From NCBI RefSeq assembly GCF_041260155.1, contig NC_091946.1:34687620-34751619 (forward strand): a stretch of DNA of 64,000 nt. The letters run 5' to 3'. This stretch comes from Ptychodera flava. Taxonomy: Eukaryota; Hemichordata; Enteropneusta; Ptychoderidae. Within the stretch, counting starts at the first letter, position 1; every line of letters starts with the position of its first letter. Of this stretch, positions 24,270 through 36,937 are shown in pieces. A program made the position numbers and the translations under genes. The notes below the pieces were generated by a model. It worked only from the letters and a program-made list of their open reading frames with translations, had not been told where the DNA came from and ran no database searches.

Positions 24270-25054
24270 GACTATCAGCCTCAGGGGTCACGCGAAAATG
24301 AGGATGAGGATGACGCTACAGCGTCAGCTTCACCGGCGCCAGATCCGATTATTCCCGAATGCGTCTGATGAAAATTATAAGTGTAAAAACGACTTTAAAA
24401 ATGTACTCCAAGTTACATATCACTGTAAATGTTAATCAAAACACAGTGGGGTTTGTGTTTCATAATATTTAGTAACCTCTCCTCTTAATATCCGTTTTTC
24501 ACGATGTAGTTACAACGCAACATTCTTAGCCCTTAAAGTTCAATGGTTATATGTATAATACCTTTACTTTTCAGGCCTCAAGTCACAGTTTTACATTTTA
24601 ATTGTTTTATATGTCCTCTGAATAATTAGGGCTGTCATATCGCCATTCATAGTAGCGATTTTTACACATTTCGGACCATGTATACCCTTTTTGCACCAAT
24701 TTTTGGATAATCTCAACGCAAGAGTTGAGAGGATACCAACAAACGTATCCGCGGATCCATGGACTGAAAATTACGAACATTTCCAAAAAAATAGCCTGTA
24801 TGAGTTATTCTAGCGATAAAAAATTACCTGCGAACCAGTTTTACGATTCAAAAGAAAGTTGAGAAGAATGGAGTTGTTATTTTCTTATGTTATGGGCGAA
24901 TTTTATCATTTATCCGTCATCGGGTAGCGTAACTTCGGCAATCTTCTGATACGACGCTGAAGCTGACGCTGAGTAGCGTCATTTTCAGCGTCAGCTAGAG
25001 AGGTCACCTGAGGCTGAGGGTGAGGATGAGGATGACGCCAACTTTACGCTCGTG
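24270..25054. mobile_element. GATGAGGATGACG repeat element, right-end copy
   Basis: Co-linear with 11445-11900 in its left part; its right end (…GGATGACGCCAACTTTACGCTCGTG, 25029-25054) is inverted to the left end of the 11400 copy. Together the two partial copies define an element with inverted termini CACGAGCGTAAAGT. Near 24950-25000 are GC-rich nested palindromes (GACGCTGAAGCTGACGCTGAG, CAGCGTCAGCT), and near 24315 ACGCTACAGCGT. It ends only about 170 bp before the start codon of FATP copy B. Confidence 0.6.
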
Positions 25055-26205
25055 GTTCAATTCAATCCTCTGTTACGGTTGAAAGGTTAAAGATCAAGGG
25101 TTAGGAGTGCAGTGTAAGGACACATATCGTTGACTCTATTACATTAAGCAAACCGTCTCCATATATCGGCGAGGGCGGCTTGATCTTCAGGATACATGAA
25201 AGAGACCTGAGGACAAAGTTATGTCTTCACGAGACTTCAACTGGGGTAGTAAGATCATCGCCGCTGGTACAATAGCTACAGCGGGACTTCTCAACTACAT
25301 TTACCCTTACTGGGTGAGTGACATCAGGAAAACAATGAGGGCAAACCGTGTCTCCAGTGAAATAGCAGAGCATTTGAAACGGAAGCATTTCGTGGTTGAC
25401 ATACTCACCGAGCAAGCCAAGAAGCAACCGTACAAGGCATTCATCATATACAATAACACTATCTATACCTATGAAGACATTGATCGTATGTCAAATAAAT
25501 TTGCAAATTTTGTTGGCAGACAGGGACTAAAGCTCGGAGATACAATCGCCATGTTATGTACAACGAACCAGCGTATTTATGGATGTTCTTTGGTTTTGCC
25601 AAGTTGGGGATAAGTTGCTCTCTCATCAATTATAACCTGCGGGGTGACTTGATAAGACACTGTCTCGACGTCTGTCGAGCGAAGCTTTTGGTTGTAGGAC
25701 ATGGTTAGTATAGTATAGTTTATTGACTCAGTGTGAATCTTCAGTTGTATTTTGTCTCATGAATCAGAATTTTGTGGGATCAGAAGTTTCTAGGGAGTAA
25801 GATGAATGGTTATAGACTTGGTTGTTGTACGGCATCTACTTTTTGCACCCTATCACATGCCGATGGTTCAAAGTCTGCGCTCTCTTCGGTGAGATTGACG
25901 CAATCGATCACTGCTGACACTTTTGGCAGTTCAGAAATCAGGTTAAGGGTAGCGTTTCTTTAGACGTTATCAACAATTCGATGGCCAAGTGCAAGAGGGG
26001 CATATTCCCTGTGTCAAAACATATCAGATACTCCCCTTGGCCATCGATTGATCATAAAACCATTGACCTCCAAAGATTATTCATTTCAAGACGAGCTGTA
26101 CTGCAGGGAACATGTAATGGATATTGTTAGTGAAAGGCATTTGTATACTCATACTCTCGATCAACGGATTTAATGTGCCCCTAAGGGTCCAAAATATAAA
26201 GCCTA

Positions 26206-26668
26206 ACCAGATTTGAACTGAAAATGCTCATGTGTTCCATTTAGTCAAGTTAATTTAGATAAACATCCCAATTAGGAAAATCCATTAAATATGCAAATTT
26301 TGAATTATATTTAATGTCATCCCTTAATATGATTCACAGCTGATATATGTTAATGTTATCAACATTTGTAGCAAATCTCATCAAATTGTGTGCAGTCGTT
26401 CTCAATGTATATCCTGTTTTTCTAAAATCATTAACTATGCAAATGAGCAAAAAGTATGCAGGCCAAACCCACCGAAAACTAATCAATTCTTGCCATTTAC
26501 TAAGTGAATCTATGTACCAGATTTGATTCTGATCTAATTAGCGGTTTTTTGGATATCGGACCAACAGACAGACAGATAGGCACACAGGCAGACAGAAAGA
26601 CAAACAGACAGACAGAGATAGAGGAACAGACAGACATCGCTGCGACATAAGGTCACGTGAGCTAAAAA
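26206..26668. mobile_element. Helentron-like element 3, short copy
   Basis: Left end 'ccagatttgaactgaaaatgctcatgtgtt'-type sequence at 26206-26236; ATGCAAAT near 26298 and 26436; tail 'tgtaccagatttga' (26514); GACA repeats (26560-26635); right end 'ggtcacgtgagctaaaa' at about 26651-26668. Same ends as the copies at 8.6 and 12.3 kb, with only two units. It lies in intron 1 of FATP copy B. Confidence 0.6.
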
Positions 26669-28120
26669 TGAAGTGTGCATTTATGTCTGTCAATATACTT
26701 GAAGTGTAGTCACATGGGTGCATTACAACAATTCTGACAGAATCGTTCAACGTTAACCCAGTAAAATTAATAGTTCACAGGTATAATTGGATTTTTAAAC
26801 TCCATTTCTGTTATTTACTTTTTATTTATCTGTTTTTGTATATGGATAATTATATCTGAAATAATAATAATAATAATATTTAATCAATCTGTAACACTAT
26901 TCTTGTCGGTTTTTGATCATTTCACTGTAGAAAACGAACTCTTGAGTGCCGTCCAGAATGTTGCTGAACATCTCACAGAAAACGGATCGATGTGTGGACT
27001 TGTCATGGCAACGCTCGAGGATTCTTTAAGGATATAAAGATGAGCTGAGCACGTCTTCAAATGATCCCATCCCAAAAGAGTTTCGCGATGAACTCCTTCC
27101 AACAGATATTACTATGTTCATTTTCACATCTGGAACTACAGGTGGGTCATTAGAATGTAAGAAGTTAGATTATTATCTGTACATATATGTATGTGACTTT
27201 TGATATTTTCATTGTAGTTGTTCATTAAAATGAATTTACTCTTCCAGAGCAATTTAGGTTAAACGGCTCAAGCTATGACACAAACGCTGCAGTGACATCT
27301 ACAATAATATGTACATTTCGTCGGTCATTTATTGCGTGTGTTAGCAGGATCTTCAACGAATAAAAGTTACATGAAGCACGGTATTACCCAGCCAACTGTT
27401 CTCGCCTTTCCGAAGATTGCCTGTCTTTCATTTTTCATTATAAACAAGGTATTTCACACCTCTGATGGTTGCAACGAGATAGGGCTCATTTGGTAGAACG
27501 TTGTAAGCTTGTTGTTAAGAGAACCATTTCATTCCTATTTCTGTTTCGTTCTCCCTACTGTGAATAAATGGGGACCACTGCCTCCCCTTCATCGAGCCCA
27601 GTCTACTAGGCCTGGTGGCAAAAACGGCCGATATGAGTTGTCATCCGTAAATCGCGGATTTTGCCCGTCACTTGAACCTTTTGGTCAAAATACCATGACA
27701 ATTACCTCCCATAGAGTTATTCCCATGCATATATTTATGGAGAAATACAATTTCATTTCTTCTTTATAAAGTTACTGCTTTACCAGCAAATTTAATGTGT
27801 TGAATAAATGACCGTTCACTGAAGAGAACACCATGAGATGTGAAACTTGATCCAAATATTGTTACAGATGTACATTATTAGTGTATATCGGGCTGTATTT
27901 GCTTTTGTCTGTAGGCAATCCGAAGGCTGTTCGGATTTCCTATTCACATCATGTGATGAACACGTTCTTGATGTCAAGTTTAGAAATAAGACCTGACGAT
28001 CGTCTGTACATTTCACTTCCGTTATATCATAGTTCCGCAATGATGGTCGGTGTTTGCCCGCTCTGAAGCACGGTATGTGTGTTATAGACTACATCCTTAC
28101 ATAAGTGCAAAATGCTTGTC

Positions 28121-28444
28121 CATGCATGTATGTATGTATGTATGTATGTATGTATGTATGTATGTATGTATGTATCTATGTACCTATGTATGTATCTATG
28201 TATCTCTGTATGTATGCATGTATCTATGTATGTATCTATGTGTGTATCTATGTGTATGTATGCATGTATGTGTTTGTATGTATGTATGTATCTATGTACT
28301 ATGTATGTATGTATGTATCTCTGTATGTATGCATGTATCTAAGTATGTATCTATGTGTGTATCTATGTGTATGTATGCATGTATGTGTTTTGTATGTATG
28401 TATGTATGTATGTATGTATGTATGTATGTATGTATGTATGTATG

Positions 28445-28479
<35 letters not shown>

Positions 28480-28569
28480 GTGTATGTATGTATGTATGTA
28501 GTATGCATGCATGTATGTATGTATCTATATATGTGTCTATGTATGTATCTATATATCCAGGCATCTATG
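28121..28569. repeat. (TATG)n microsatellite block
   Basis: Long TATG/TATC run starting about 50 bp after exon 3 of copy B. Open frames of Met-Tyr-Val-Cys repeats here are artefacts. The run is split by the solo LTR at 28570-29021 and resumes at 29022. Confidence 0.95.
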
Positions 28570-29021
28570 TGTCACGCTAGTAGTTAGGGGAATTTACGAG
28601 TTAGGTACCAGTCTTGATCGTAATGCTTTCAGTAACTAAAGCTGACACACCAAGATGTCGATTTAACACAACCTTGTACTTTATTGCAATATGGCGACCG
28701 CATCGTTCACCATCAAAGGTCTTATCTCAAGTGTATCTAGTCTAAGCTCTCTACAAAGTTAATTCTCTAAACTTACATAATTACAAAAGTCATCACGTGG
28801 TAATTTTCCCGCCAGTCTTTGATTGTTTCTTAAGATTAAATAAGATCACACCATGGAATATCCCGTTCTCGATTGTTCTCATTGAAATCTTAACCAATAA
28901 TTAATTAAACTATCACACTATCTCTTATCTGCTTCTCGTACGATCTAAGTCAATGACCTTCAAATGCCTTGGCCACGTGAGGGACGCTTCGAGATAAAAT
29001 CTCTACAGGGAGGGCGTTACA
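28570..29021 (-). mobile_element. Solo LTR, 452 bp, inserted in the TATG run
   Basis: Read on the minus strand it starts TGTAACGCCC and ends GCGTGACA, giving a TG...CA element with short inverted termini. An AATAAAG polyadenylation-type signal lies near 28680 in the same orientation. It is flanked by TATG on both sides (28566-28569 and 29022-29025), consistent with a 4-bp duplication, but the host run is itself TATG, so the duplication length is ambiguous. No internal retroelement sequence is adjacent. A Ty3/Gypsy-like LTR is likely (TGTAACG start); family is inference. Confidence 0.65.
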
Positions 29022-29035
29022 TATGTATCTATGTA

Positions 29036-29172
29036 AGTACGTATGTATGTGTGGTTGTATGTTGTGTATGTTTGCATGCATGCATGCATGTATATGGGGC
29101 GCCGAATGTAAAATAATTAGTTTACACATTCAAAACATCATGTATTACAAATCACATATAGTCTCTGCTTGG

Positions 29173-29238
<66 letters not shown>

Positions 29239-30122
29239 ACATACATAAACATAACACGAACATAACAGTGCACACAAACAATTGATACACATACATACAT
29301 ACATACATACATACATACATACATACATACATACATACATACATACATAGGCCTACATACATATACGTACGTTCATATGTACATATCACACATACATACA
29401 TACATACACACAAACATACATATACATGTTTGTATATGTAGACACATACGGACATACATATTTACACGAGTTAACGTACATAGGTATCTGTGAGAATACA
29501 CGAGCACATATACATTCAGTACAGGACATATAGAAGATATGGTCGAAGGTCTGCTCATGATACATACCAACACAGGACGCACAAACTTATTCACAAACAC
29601 ATTCCCACAATTACTGCACACTGTCAACGTTAACGACGATACGTATCACGGAGATACATAGTACATGCAGATATCTCAAACACACGAGTGAGTTCAGCTT
29701 CGCGACACACATGTAAACTTTGCTACACAAAAGAGCTGACACACATACAATTCAAAGATACAGATATCACTGAGACTGAATGCGCATGCGTTGAATAGCG
29801 ACGCATACAAGCGAAGTTTCTCAAACACACAAGTGACTTCAGACACACAGGTGACGGGGGGGGGGATCCCACTCATATTCTAGAAAAACTGCATAACACA
29901 CAACTGACTTCAGACACACAGGTGACGGGGGGTCCCACTCATATTCTAGGAAAACTGCATAACACACAAGTGACTTCAGACACACAGGTTACGGGGGTCC
30001 CACTCATATTCTAGTAAAATGCTCTGCATAACATACAAGTGAATTCAGACACACAAGTGACAGGGGTCCCACTCATATCGTAGGAAAATGCTTAGCTATT
30101 TATGTTACCGAAATTGAAGTGT
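29036..30122. repeat. Left arm of a large inverted repeat (fold-back element)
   Basis: Reverse-complement partner of 33570-34440. Shared landmarks: 'ggggcgccgaatgtaaaata' at 29096 (inverted at 34412-34430), CA and CATA microsatellites, 'gcgcatgcgttgaatagcgacg' near 29779 in split form, and units 'gacttcagacacacaggtgacgg…tcccactcatattctag' (four here, two in the right arm). The inner end is 'tatgttaccgaaattgaa' near 30105. Confidence 0.85.
29175..29236. repeat. (CA)n microsatellite in left arm
   Basis: About 30 CA units. Its partner in the right arm is the (GT)n run at about 34300-34342. Confidence 0.95.
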
Positions 30123-30769
30123 AATAAAGGGAAAGTGGCTTCACACATCACTCATCTCGTCTTGTATGTGCTTTGGTGTGTTTAGTGTCTGAAATGTTTT
30201 GGCTGTTAGTGTGAAAATTAACAAACGAATCGTTAATTTTAAAATAAGCCATGGCGAGACGTGGGTGTAGTCAGATGTGTCTTTGACAACCTTGACTCTT
30301 TTTTATCACCACGGTTCAAAACCAGAGCGGTCTCTTCCTCAGTCGCCTAAGATATATGTATATCTTTTTTGTTTTATGTCACGTCGATATTGTTGATCTC
30401 CTGTTCTTCTAGCGATGAAGCCAGAATATTTATGTTTGGATCATCATGTGTTCGTCCGTTCATTGACTTGTTCCTAATACAAAAATGCCGTGGACGTTGG
30501 CCTGTATCAGTGCATCGCGTATGTTTGGATTTCTTATGTATGCGGTGATCCATTATTGTGGGAATAGTTTCCATGGGTTTTGTCCTTTCTATGTGTTTAC
30601 ACTTTTTGCACATTGCTGTTTATATTGCTTGTGTTCTCATATACGGGCTTTGTTGGGAACACTGGTGTGTTTCTTCGTTTGGTAGCTGGTGTTCTAGTTG
30701 CATAATTAGTGTAGCAAGTTGAGTAATGGGGTGTAGCCTGAGTACTGGGTGGAGTGCACGAGTACGTAA
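30123..30769. other. Left interior of the fold-back element
   Basis: Sequence between the left arm and the nested MITE. On the minus strand, 30766-30597 continues the RNase H-like frame of 32293-32830 if the MITE at 30770-32289 is removed. The rest (30123-30596) has no recognised family. Confidence 0.5.
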
Positions 30770-32830
30770 GGGAGCCTTCAGTAATTACAGGGTGGGGTGG
30801 GCCGGGGGAATTGGGGGGAGGGTCACTTTTTAGAAAACAGTTTCAAGGGGAGGGTCACTTTTTATAAACCTAGCTTGGGGGAGGGTCACTTTTGACAGAA
30901 GCTGATATTATGGCCAAAACTTTGATTGTCTGTGTGATATTTCCTGAATAGGAAATCACCAACAAAATACGCACACACATACCCCAATGCATAGTGAATT
31001 GACATTTTGGTGAAATTCCAAAATCAAATTTCTTACACAACCATAGACTTGTAACCACTCTAGTCTAATCAAGAACAATAATCTTAATAATCAAGCATAC
31101 ATAAATGCACAGATTTAACTAATTTTGTATTGAATTAAAATTATTCATAGTTTCATCATAGACGCCAATGCATAGTGAATCGACATTTTGGTGAAATTCC
31201 AAAATCAAATTTCTTGCACAACCATAGACTTGTAACCACTCTAGTCTTATCAAGAACAATAATGTGAATAATCAAGCATACATAAATGCACAGATTTATC
31301 TAATTTTGTACTGAAAACAAATTATTCATAGTTTCATCATAGACGCCAATGCATAGTGAATCGACATTTTGGTGAAATTCCAAAATCAAATTTCTTGCAC
31401 AACCATGGACTTGTTACCTCTCTAGTCTTATCAAGAACAATAATGTGAATAATCAAGCATACATAAATGCACAGATTTATCTAATTTTGTACTGAAAACA
31501 AATTATTCATAGTTTCATCATAGACCCCCATGCATAGTGTATGGACATTTTGGTGAAATTCCAAAATCATATTTCTTGCACAACCATAGACTTGTAACCA
31601 CTGTAGTCTAATCAAGAAAAATTATATCAATAATCAAGCATGCATAAATGCACAGATTTATCTAATTTTGTATTGGAAAAAACTTCATAATTTCATCATA
31701 AACACCATGGATATTGAACCAACTTTTTAGATGAAATTCAGAAATCAATTTCTTGTACACAAATGTTCATTTTACTACTTCCCTATTTAAGCAAAGTACA
31801 TTTAAATACATTATCAAACATATATAAAATACAGATATAGCATGTTTTGTGGGGGTAAATTGTCAATAATTTGCCTGATAGACTCCACGTATGATTTGAT
31901 ATTTTTGGATGAAGCACTAAATCAGCTACATCTTGCCTTCTTATAGTTGCACACAATATGGTGACCCTCCCTAAAATGTAGACCATATCTCTTCAACAAT
32001 TTTTGTGTGATAAATTGCGACTGTCCCTCCAAAAACACCAGCCCTCCCCTATGTAATTTGTCCCTAACATAACCATTGAACCAATTGTTATGTAAATTAG
32101 CTGATACTGTTTTAGTTATTCCCGGGGAGAATACCGCAGTGGGTGGGGGGGAGGGTCAAGTTTTAGAATGTCGGATAAGGGGGAGGGTCACATTTTAGAC
32201 AGGAGGATAGTGGGGAGGGTCACAATTTACGGTACAGGTGTTCGCGAAATTCCCCCGGCCCACCCCCCCTGTAATTACTGAAGGCTCCCTAAGAATGTCC
32301 ACGGCCTTGAAGTAATGTTTGACTTCGCGTAAGTGCGATAGCGAGTCCGCAAGATTAATGTTCATGTTGACGTATCTTGCTGTGATATAGATTTTCGAAA
32401 GGGCCGAAAGCCAGAACAGTTCGCGGAGCCAGGACGTGGCTATAGTATTGCGGGACGTGCCGGAGTTTATCATATACATCGTCGTAGTATTGTCCGTATA
32501 TACTACAATGTAGAGTTGGTCCACTGGCGCGCCGGCCTGCAAGCAAGCAGTATACGATTGTGTAGAATTATTGCAAATTGATATGTGCGTCTGCAATCGC
32601 AGGGTCACGGTGGTCCGTTGACCTTCGCATACAAGACATGCCTGGTCCTGCCCTAGAGCGCGTTGGTGGCGAAGATCTGTTGGGGCAACGGTGTTTCCTC
32701 GATTAAGAATGCCGTACCATGAAATTCGGGTGTAGCGAACTGTGTTTGCGATGTGACCAGATTTCCTGTTTGTTGTTAGCCACGTTCGACTAATCTTGTT
32801 AAGTGTATTGACCTTTGAAACAAAGTTGTT
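30597..32830 (-). pseudogene. RNase H-like relic of a DIRS/Ngaro-type retroelement, split by a MITE
   Basis: From 32830 down to 32293 the minus strand is open, then the 1520-bp MITE intervenes, and the frame continues at 30766-30597 (stop). Recognisable: VVYTDNTTTMYMINSGTSRN, then WLRELFWLSALSKIYITARYV and NLADSLSHL. The YTDN, SRN, LFWLSA, TARYV and ADSLSHL series is the pattern of the RNase H domain in tyrosine-recombinase retrotransposons such as DIRS and Ngaro. No reverse transcriptase or recombinase was recognised nearby, so only a fragment survives. The product could also come from another retroelement with the same domain. Confidence 0.6.
30770..32289. mobile_element. Harbinger-type MITE, 1520 bp, TAA duplication, ~45-bp inverted ends
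   Basis: Termini GGGAGCCTTCAGTAATTACA at both ends (inverted), extending into G-rich 'gggccgggggaatt'. TAA at 30767-30769 and 32290-32292. The interior has four to five direct units of 181 bp, marked by 'atgcatagtgaat' near 30990, 31171, 31352 and 31533, and G-rich 'ggagggtcactttt' repeats near both ends. TWA duplications and G-starting ends fit PIF/Harbinger. It interrupts an RNase H-like frame on the minus strand. Confidence 0.85.
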
Positions 32831-33569
32831 TTTAGGGACTGTTAAGAATTTACTTCCAGGGGGGAGCCTGGAGGATTTTCTTTTTCTACTACATCAGAGT
32901 CAGAGCTACATATATCACTGTCACTGCCAGTATGTAGTAGCAGGGCAGTAGTTGTATTAACTTTTTATTTTGACAATATTTTTGTTCAGTTTATACAATT
33001 GCGTTCTTGTTCTACTCCCTACAGCATGTTGAGTTGTCCAGTATTCAGCTTGCCAACACACCCTATGTGTGCAGTGCATTGTAATTAAAGACATACTATG
33101 CAACAAAACGGTTCTAGGTTTTGTTTAATTATTACTAACATTAGAACCACTCGACGACATCAAACTGTTGGGAATCAAAATATTTTCAGGTCCCCCTACA
33201 GGCAGAGCAAAACTTTTAAGTCCCCCTCGACTACCCCAAAAATTTTCGAATCCCCCCTGAATTCCTCCAGCCCCCTCACCATTTTTTGAACGCGGTCTTA
33301 ATTATGCGTACCACCAGCCGAAGCTCTGTGACAAAACATAGTGTTTACTTTCACATCGACACATAGACATTTGTTAAGTTCAGGCGATTGTTATTATTTC
33401 TTCGTCCACTTAAATCATAGACAGTAGATGAACGACACAGATGTAAGACATTTCCCGGATCCAAGAACCATGAGTAGGCCCTCGGATACTCATATGCTGT
33501 GAACCTCACTTGCAATAATTGTGTGTTTGAGTAATCTCACTCATACGCCACTGTTCACAAAGACGCACA
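32831..33569. other. Right interior of the fold-back element
   Basis: No protein recognised. 'gtattcagcttgccaacaca' near 33041 resembles pieces at 2308 and 58540, so a small dispersed motif is shared with the flanks of copies A and C. Confidence 0.4.
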
Positions 33570-34206
33570 TGTATTCAATTTCGGTAACATAAACAGGCTG
33601 AGCATTTTCCTACGATATGAGTGGGACCCCTGTCACTCGTGTGTCTGAATTCACTTGCATGTTATGCAGAGCATTTTCCTAGAATATGAGTGGGACCCCC
33701 CGTCACCTGTGTGTCTGAAGTCACTTGTGTGTTTGAGAAACTTCACTTGTATGCGTCGCTATTCAACGCATGCGCATTCAGTCTCAGTGATATCTGTATC
33801 TTTGAATTGTATGTGTGTAGGCTCACTTGTGTAGCGAAGCTCACATGTGTGTCGCGAAGCTGAACTCACTCGTGTGTTTGTGAAATCTGCATGTACTATG
33901 TATCGCCGTGATACGTATCGTCGCCAACGTTGACAGTGTGTAGTAATTGTGGGAATGTGTTTGAGTATAAGTTTGTGCGTCCTGTGTTGGTATATGTCTC
34001 ATGAGCAGACCTTCACCAATGTCGTCTGGATGTCCTGTACTGAATGTATATGTGCTCGTACGCGTGTATTCTCACAGATACCATGTGTACGTTAACTCGT
34101 ATATATCTGTATGTCCGTATGTGTCTACATATACAAACACGTATGTATGTGTGATGTGTACATATGTACCCACGTCCGTACATATGTACGTATGTATGTA
34201 TGTATG

Positions 34207-34240
<34 letters not shown>

Positions 34241-34296
34241 TGTATGTATGTATGTATGTATGTGTGTGTGTGTATCAATTGTATGTGTGTACGTGT

Positions 34297-34351
<55 letters not shown>

Positions 34352-34440
34352 CCAGGCAGAACTATGATGTGATAAGTAATGCACGTTTTAAATGTGTAAA
34401 CTAATTATTTTACATTCGGCGCCCCATACATGTATGTATG
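33570..34440. repeat. Right arm of the large inverted repeat
   Basis: Reverse complement of 29036-30122 with two rather than four 'tcacYtgtgtgtctgaa' units. It includes TATG and GT microsatellites (34190-34262, 34300-34342). The outer end is 'ttacattcggcgccccatac'. It ends about 135 bp before exon 4 of FATP copy B. Confidence 0.85.
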
Positions 34441-35389
34441 TATGTATGGCAGGATTGATGGATGGTTCTATGGATGGATCTGCGAATGGATGTATTATTT
34501 GATCTCATATTTGAAACTACTGTTGGGAGTTTCTCCTTTGTGTTTTATGAATATTTGAAATCTGCGTTTTATAAAAGGTATAACAGTCATTCTTGCGAAG
34601 AAGTTCTCCGTTCACAACTGTTGGGATGACTGTAGACGTCACAATGCAACCATCCTCCTGTATATCGGCGAGTTTTGCCGGTATCTGCTGACTTTACCCG
34701 AGGTAAGATATATTTTATTCACTCAATAAGCATTCACATACATAAAGGAGGAGCATTCATTTATTATAATCAGGGCGTGTCTGTGAATTCTTCTCGCGCC
34801 TCTGTTAAAATAACAGAAATCCTCCTACTCACTAAAAATGATGGCCATCTTATAAGATGCTAAAATTTGATGATCCTCTCCGCCTCTGCATGAGGAAATT
34901 TTAAGAAATTGATTGCTTTGCATAGTTTTAGTACTTTAATTTGTTCGTTCTAGTAGCTACAGCTTCTTGGTCTACTTCCTATAGCATTTTCAAATACCCA
35001 GCAGTGTCAGTCGAACTTTTCATTGTGCCGTGCGCATTGCCTATTATTGTTGATAATTAAAATTGAAGCCTGGACCTCAATTTGAATTTCAACACCAACA
35101 ACACAGGATACAGATATACATGCGATATCTACAAGCTTAGAGTAAAGCATTTCTTTACGCTGTGGCTAATAACACATAAACTGTTACTGACGCACGCTGC
35201 AAAAATCAGAAAAAGAATAGTCCAAATTTACAGTTATATATGGCAATAAGCTATGAGTATTGGAGTGAAATCATTCTGTTGATATGATTATTTTTAGTTT
35301 ATTTAGGTTTATATGAAATTTTACATATTTTTGCATTTCAAGAACATCGAGACCATCATATGTTTCGTGTTATTTAGACGCATTTATCA

Positions 35390-36600
35390 GTCAGCCTGCA
35401 TCATATAGCTTATTGGTTCTCAAATATTTAGTAGGAGGCTTGTTACATTGCAACTTCAGATGATACATTACAGTTAATATGCACCATGAAGTAAAATAAT
35501 TTGAGTCAACTATCAATTTGTTTGCACAATATTGGACCATGTATAGGGTGAAAGGTAAGCCATATCCCATGAGCAAGTATGCCCAAATTTTCATTAACAA
35601 CTGTTGATACAGAAACTTCAAAGGAACATAGTGTACTTAATGTATTATCCTAAATAGTTTACTTTTTAAAATATCCGACATAGAGAAATTTATTCTATGT
35701 CAACTATTGTATGCTTAGTGTCACATGGCTTTCAATGCATAAGGCTATTGACTAATGAGCCACGTCTCATAGCTAACGCTTCCAAAACGTTTTTGGATTA
35801 TAACTGTTGATATTGACACTTAAAACAAATATAGTGCTATAAACGTATCATCCTGGATTGACCTTACTTTGATACAGATTCATCATGGGGTAAATATCAT
35901 CTATGTCAGCTATCGTGTCTTTCGTGTCATATTGCCTCAACTTTATAAAGTGTTCGCTAATCCATGTCTCACAAGTAGGCACGTCTAAAAACGTTATAAG
36001 ATGCCTGTTGATATTGACACTTCAAAGAGATATACTGAATAAATGTATTATCCTAATAGACCTTACTTTGAAACGTATCCATCATTGAGGAAACATAGTC
36101 CGTGTCAAATATATGTTTTCATGTGGGTCTCCAATTTATAAAGTAAAGGCAAAGCTGTGTTTCAAAGGTTAACACTTCCTACATTTTTATTTGAAGGTTA
36201 TAGAAATTAAAACTTTGTATGGTTGCAGTGCAATAAATGTGGTTTTTTTTTCATTAAGATCCATCATAGAGTAAAATTATGTGTGTCAAGTATAGTATAT
36301 ATTCTGTTATATGGGCCCAATGTAAAATGTATAAGCTAAGCCATGTCTCATGGGTAAACACTTCTTGAATTTCTAAGAGGTTGTTACTGTGGAAACTGAA
36401 GTAAGTTTTTGCGTTCAACATGCTACCCTACTTACTGTAGTGTAGATTGACAATGGAGTAAAAATCACCCAAGTTATGTCAAGTATCACGTGTGTTTTGT
36501 TTACATATGGGTCCAAGTATGTATGGTATATGCTAAGCCATGCCTCATATCTTGCTCCTAACCAGCCACACCGTGCAAAGAATCTGCCACGCATTCTCAT
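35390..36600. repeat. Diverged tandem repeats, ~180-205-bp unit
   Basis: In intron 4 of copy B. 'tgtcaRctat' (or variant) recurs near 35698, 35906, 36105, 36286 and 36478, each preceded by 'atccatcat(g/a)gRg(t/g)aaa' and followed by 'gccatgtctcatRggtaa'-like sequence and 'gttgatattgacactt'. At least five units, strongly diverged. Non-coding. Confidence 0.65.
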
Positions 36601-36799
36601 TGTGCTTGTAAAAGCTGTGGTAAGACAAGACTTTGTAGACTAACCAAGACAAAAATGTAATAAGAGAGAAAACGCATGTCCTTGTATTCCAAATATAGTG
36701 TACTGACTTGAGAGAATGAAAGCATGCGGAGAGTCGCCTTTATTTCCTTGAATGTCTTCTTTGTACACTGAAACAAGGCTTGTTGACAAAGTGGAAATG

Positions 36800-36937
36800 T
36801 TTAAAAATCAAGTAACCCCTTTATTCTGTTTGAAAAAAAGATAAAATCTCTTGTACTGTTTTCAAATTTTAGATGATCTCCGCCCAAATCTGTATTTTGC
36901 CGGCCCAACCCGGTCATGATGAATACACGCTCCCTAA
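36800..36937. mobile_element. One end of a TAA-flanked MITE
   Basis: The reverse strand reads GGGAGCGTGTATTCATCATG then 'ccgggttgggccggcaaaat' after TAA (36935-36937), matching the ends of the elements at 30770 and 52370 ('gggccggcaaaatc'). The other end was not found, so the copy is truncated or diverged. Confidence 0.55.

Noticed and set aside
28050..28587. Long open frames of Met-Tyr-Val-Cys repeats (also near 29145, 34001 and 54131)
   Set aside because: They are six-frame readings of (TATG)n/(CATA)n and (GT)n/(CA)n microsatellites, open on both strands and without any conserved protein.
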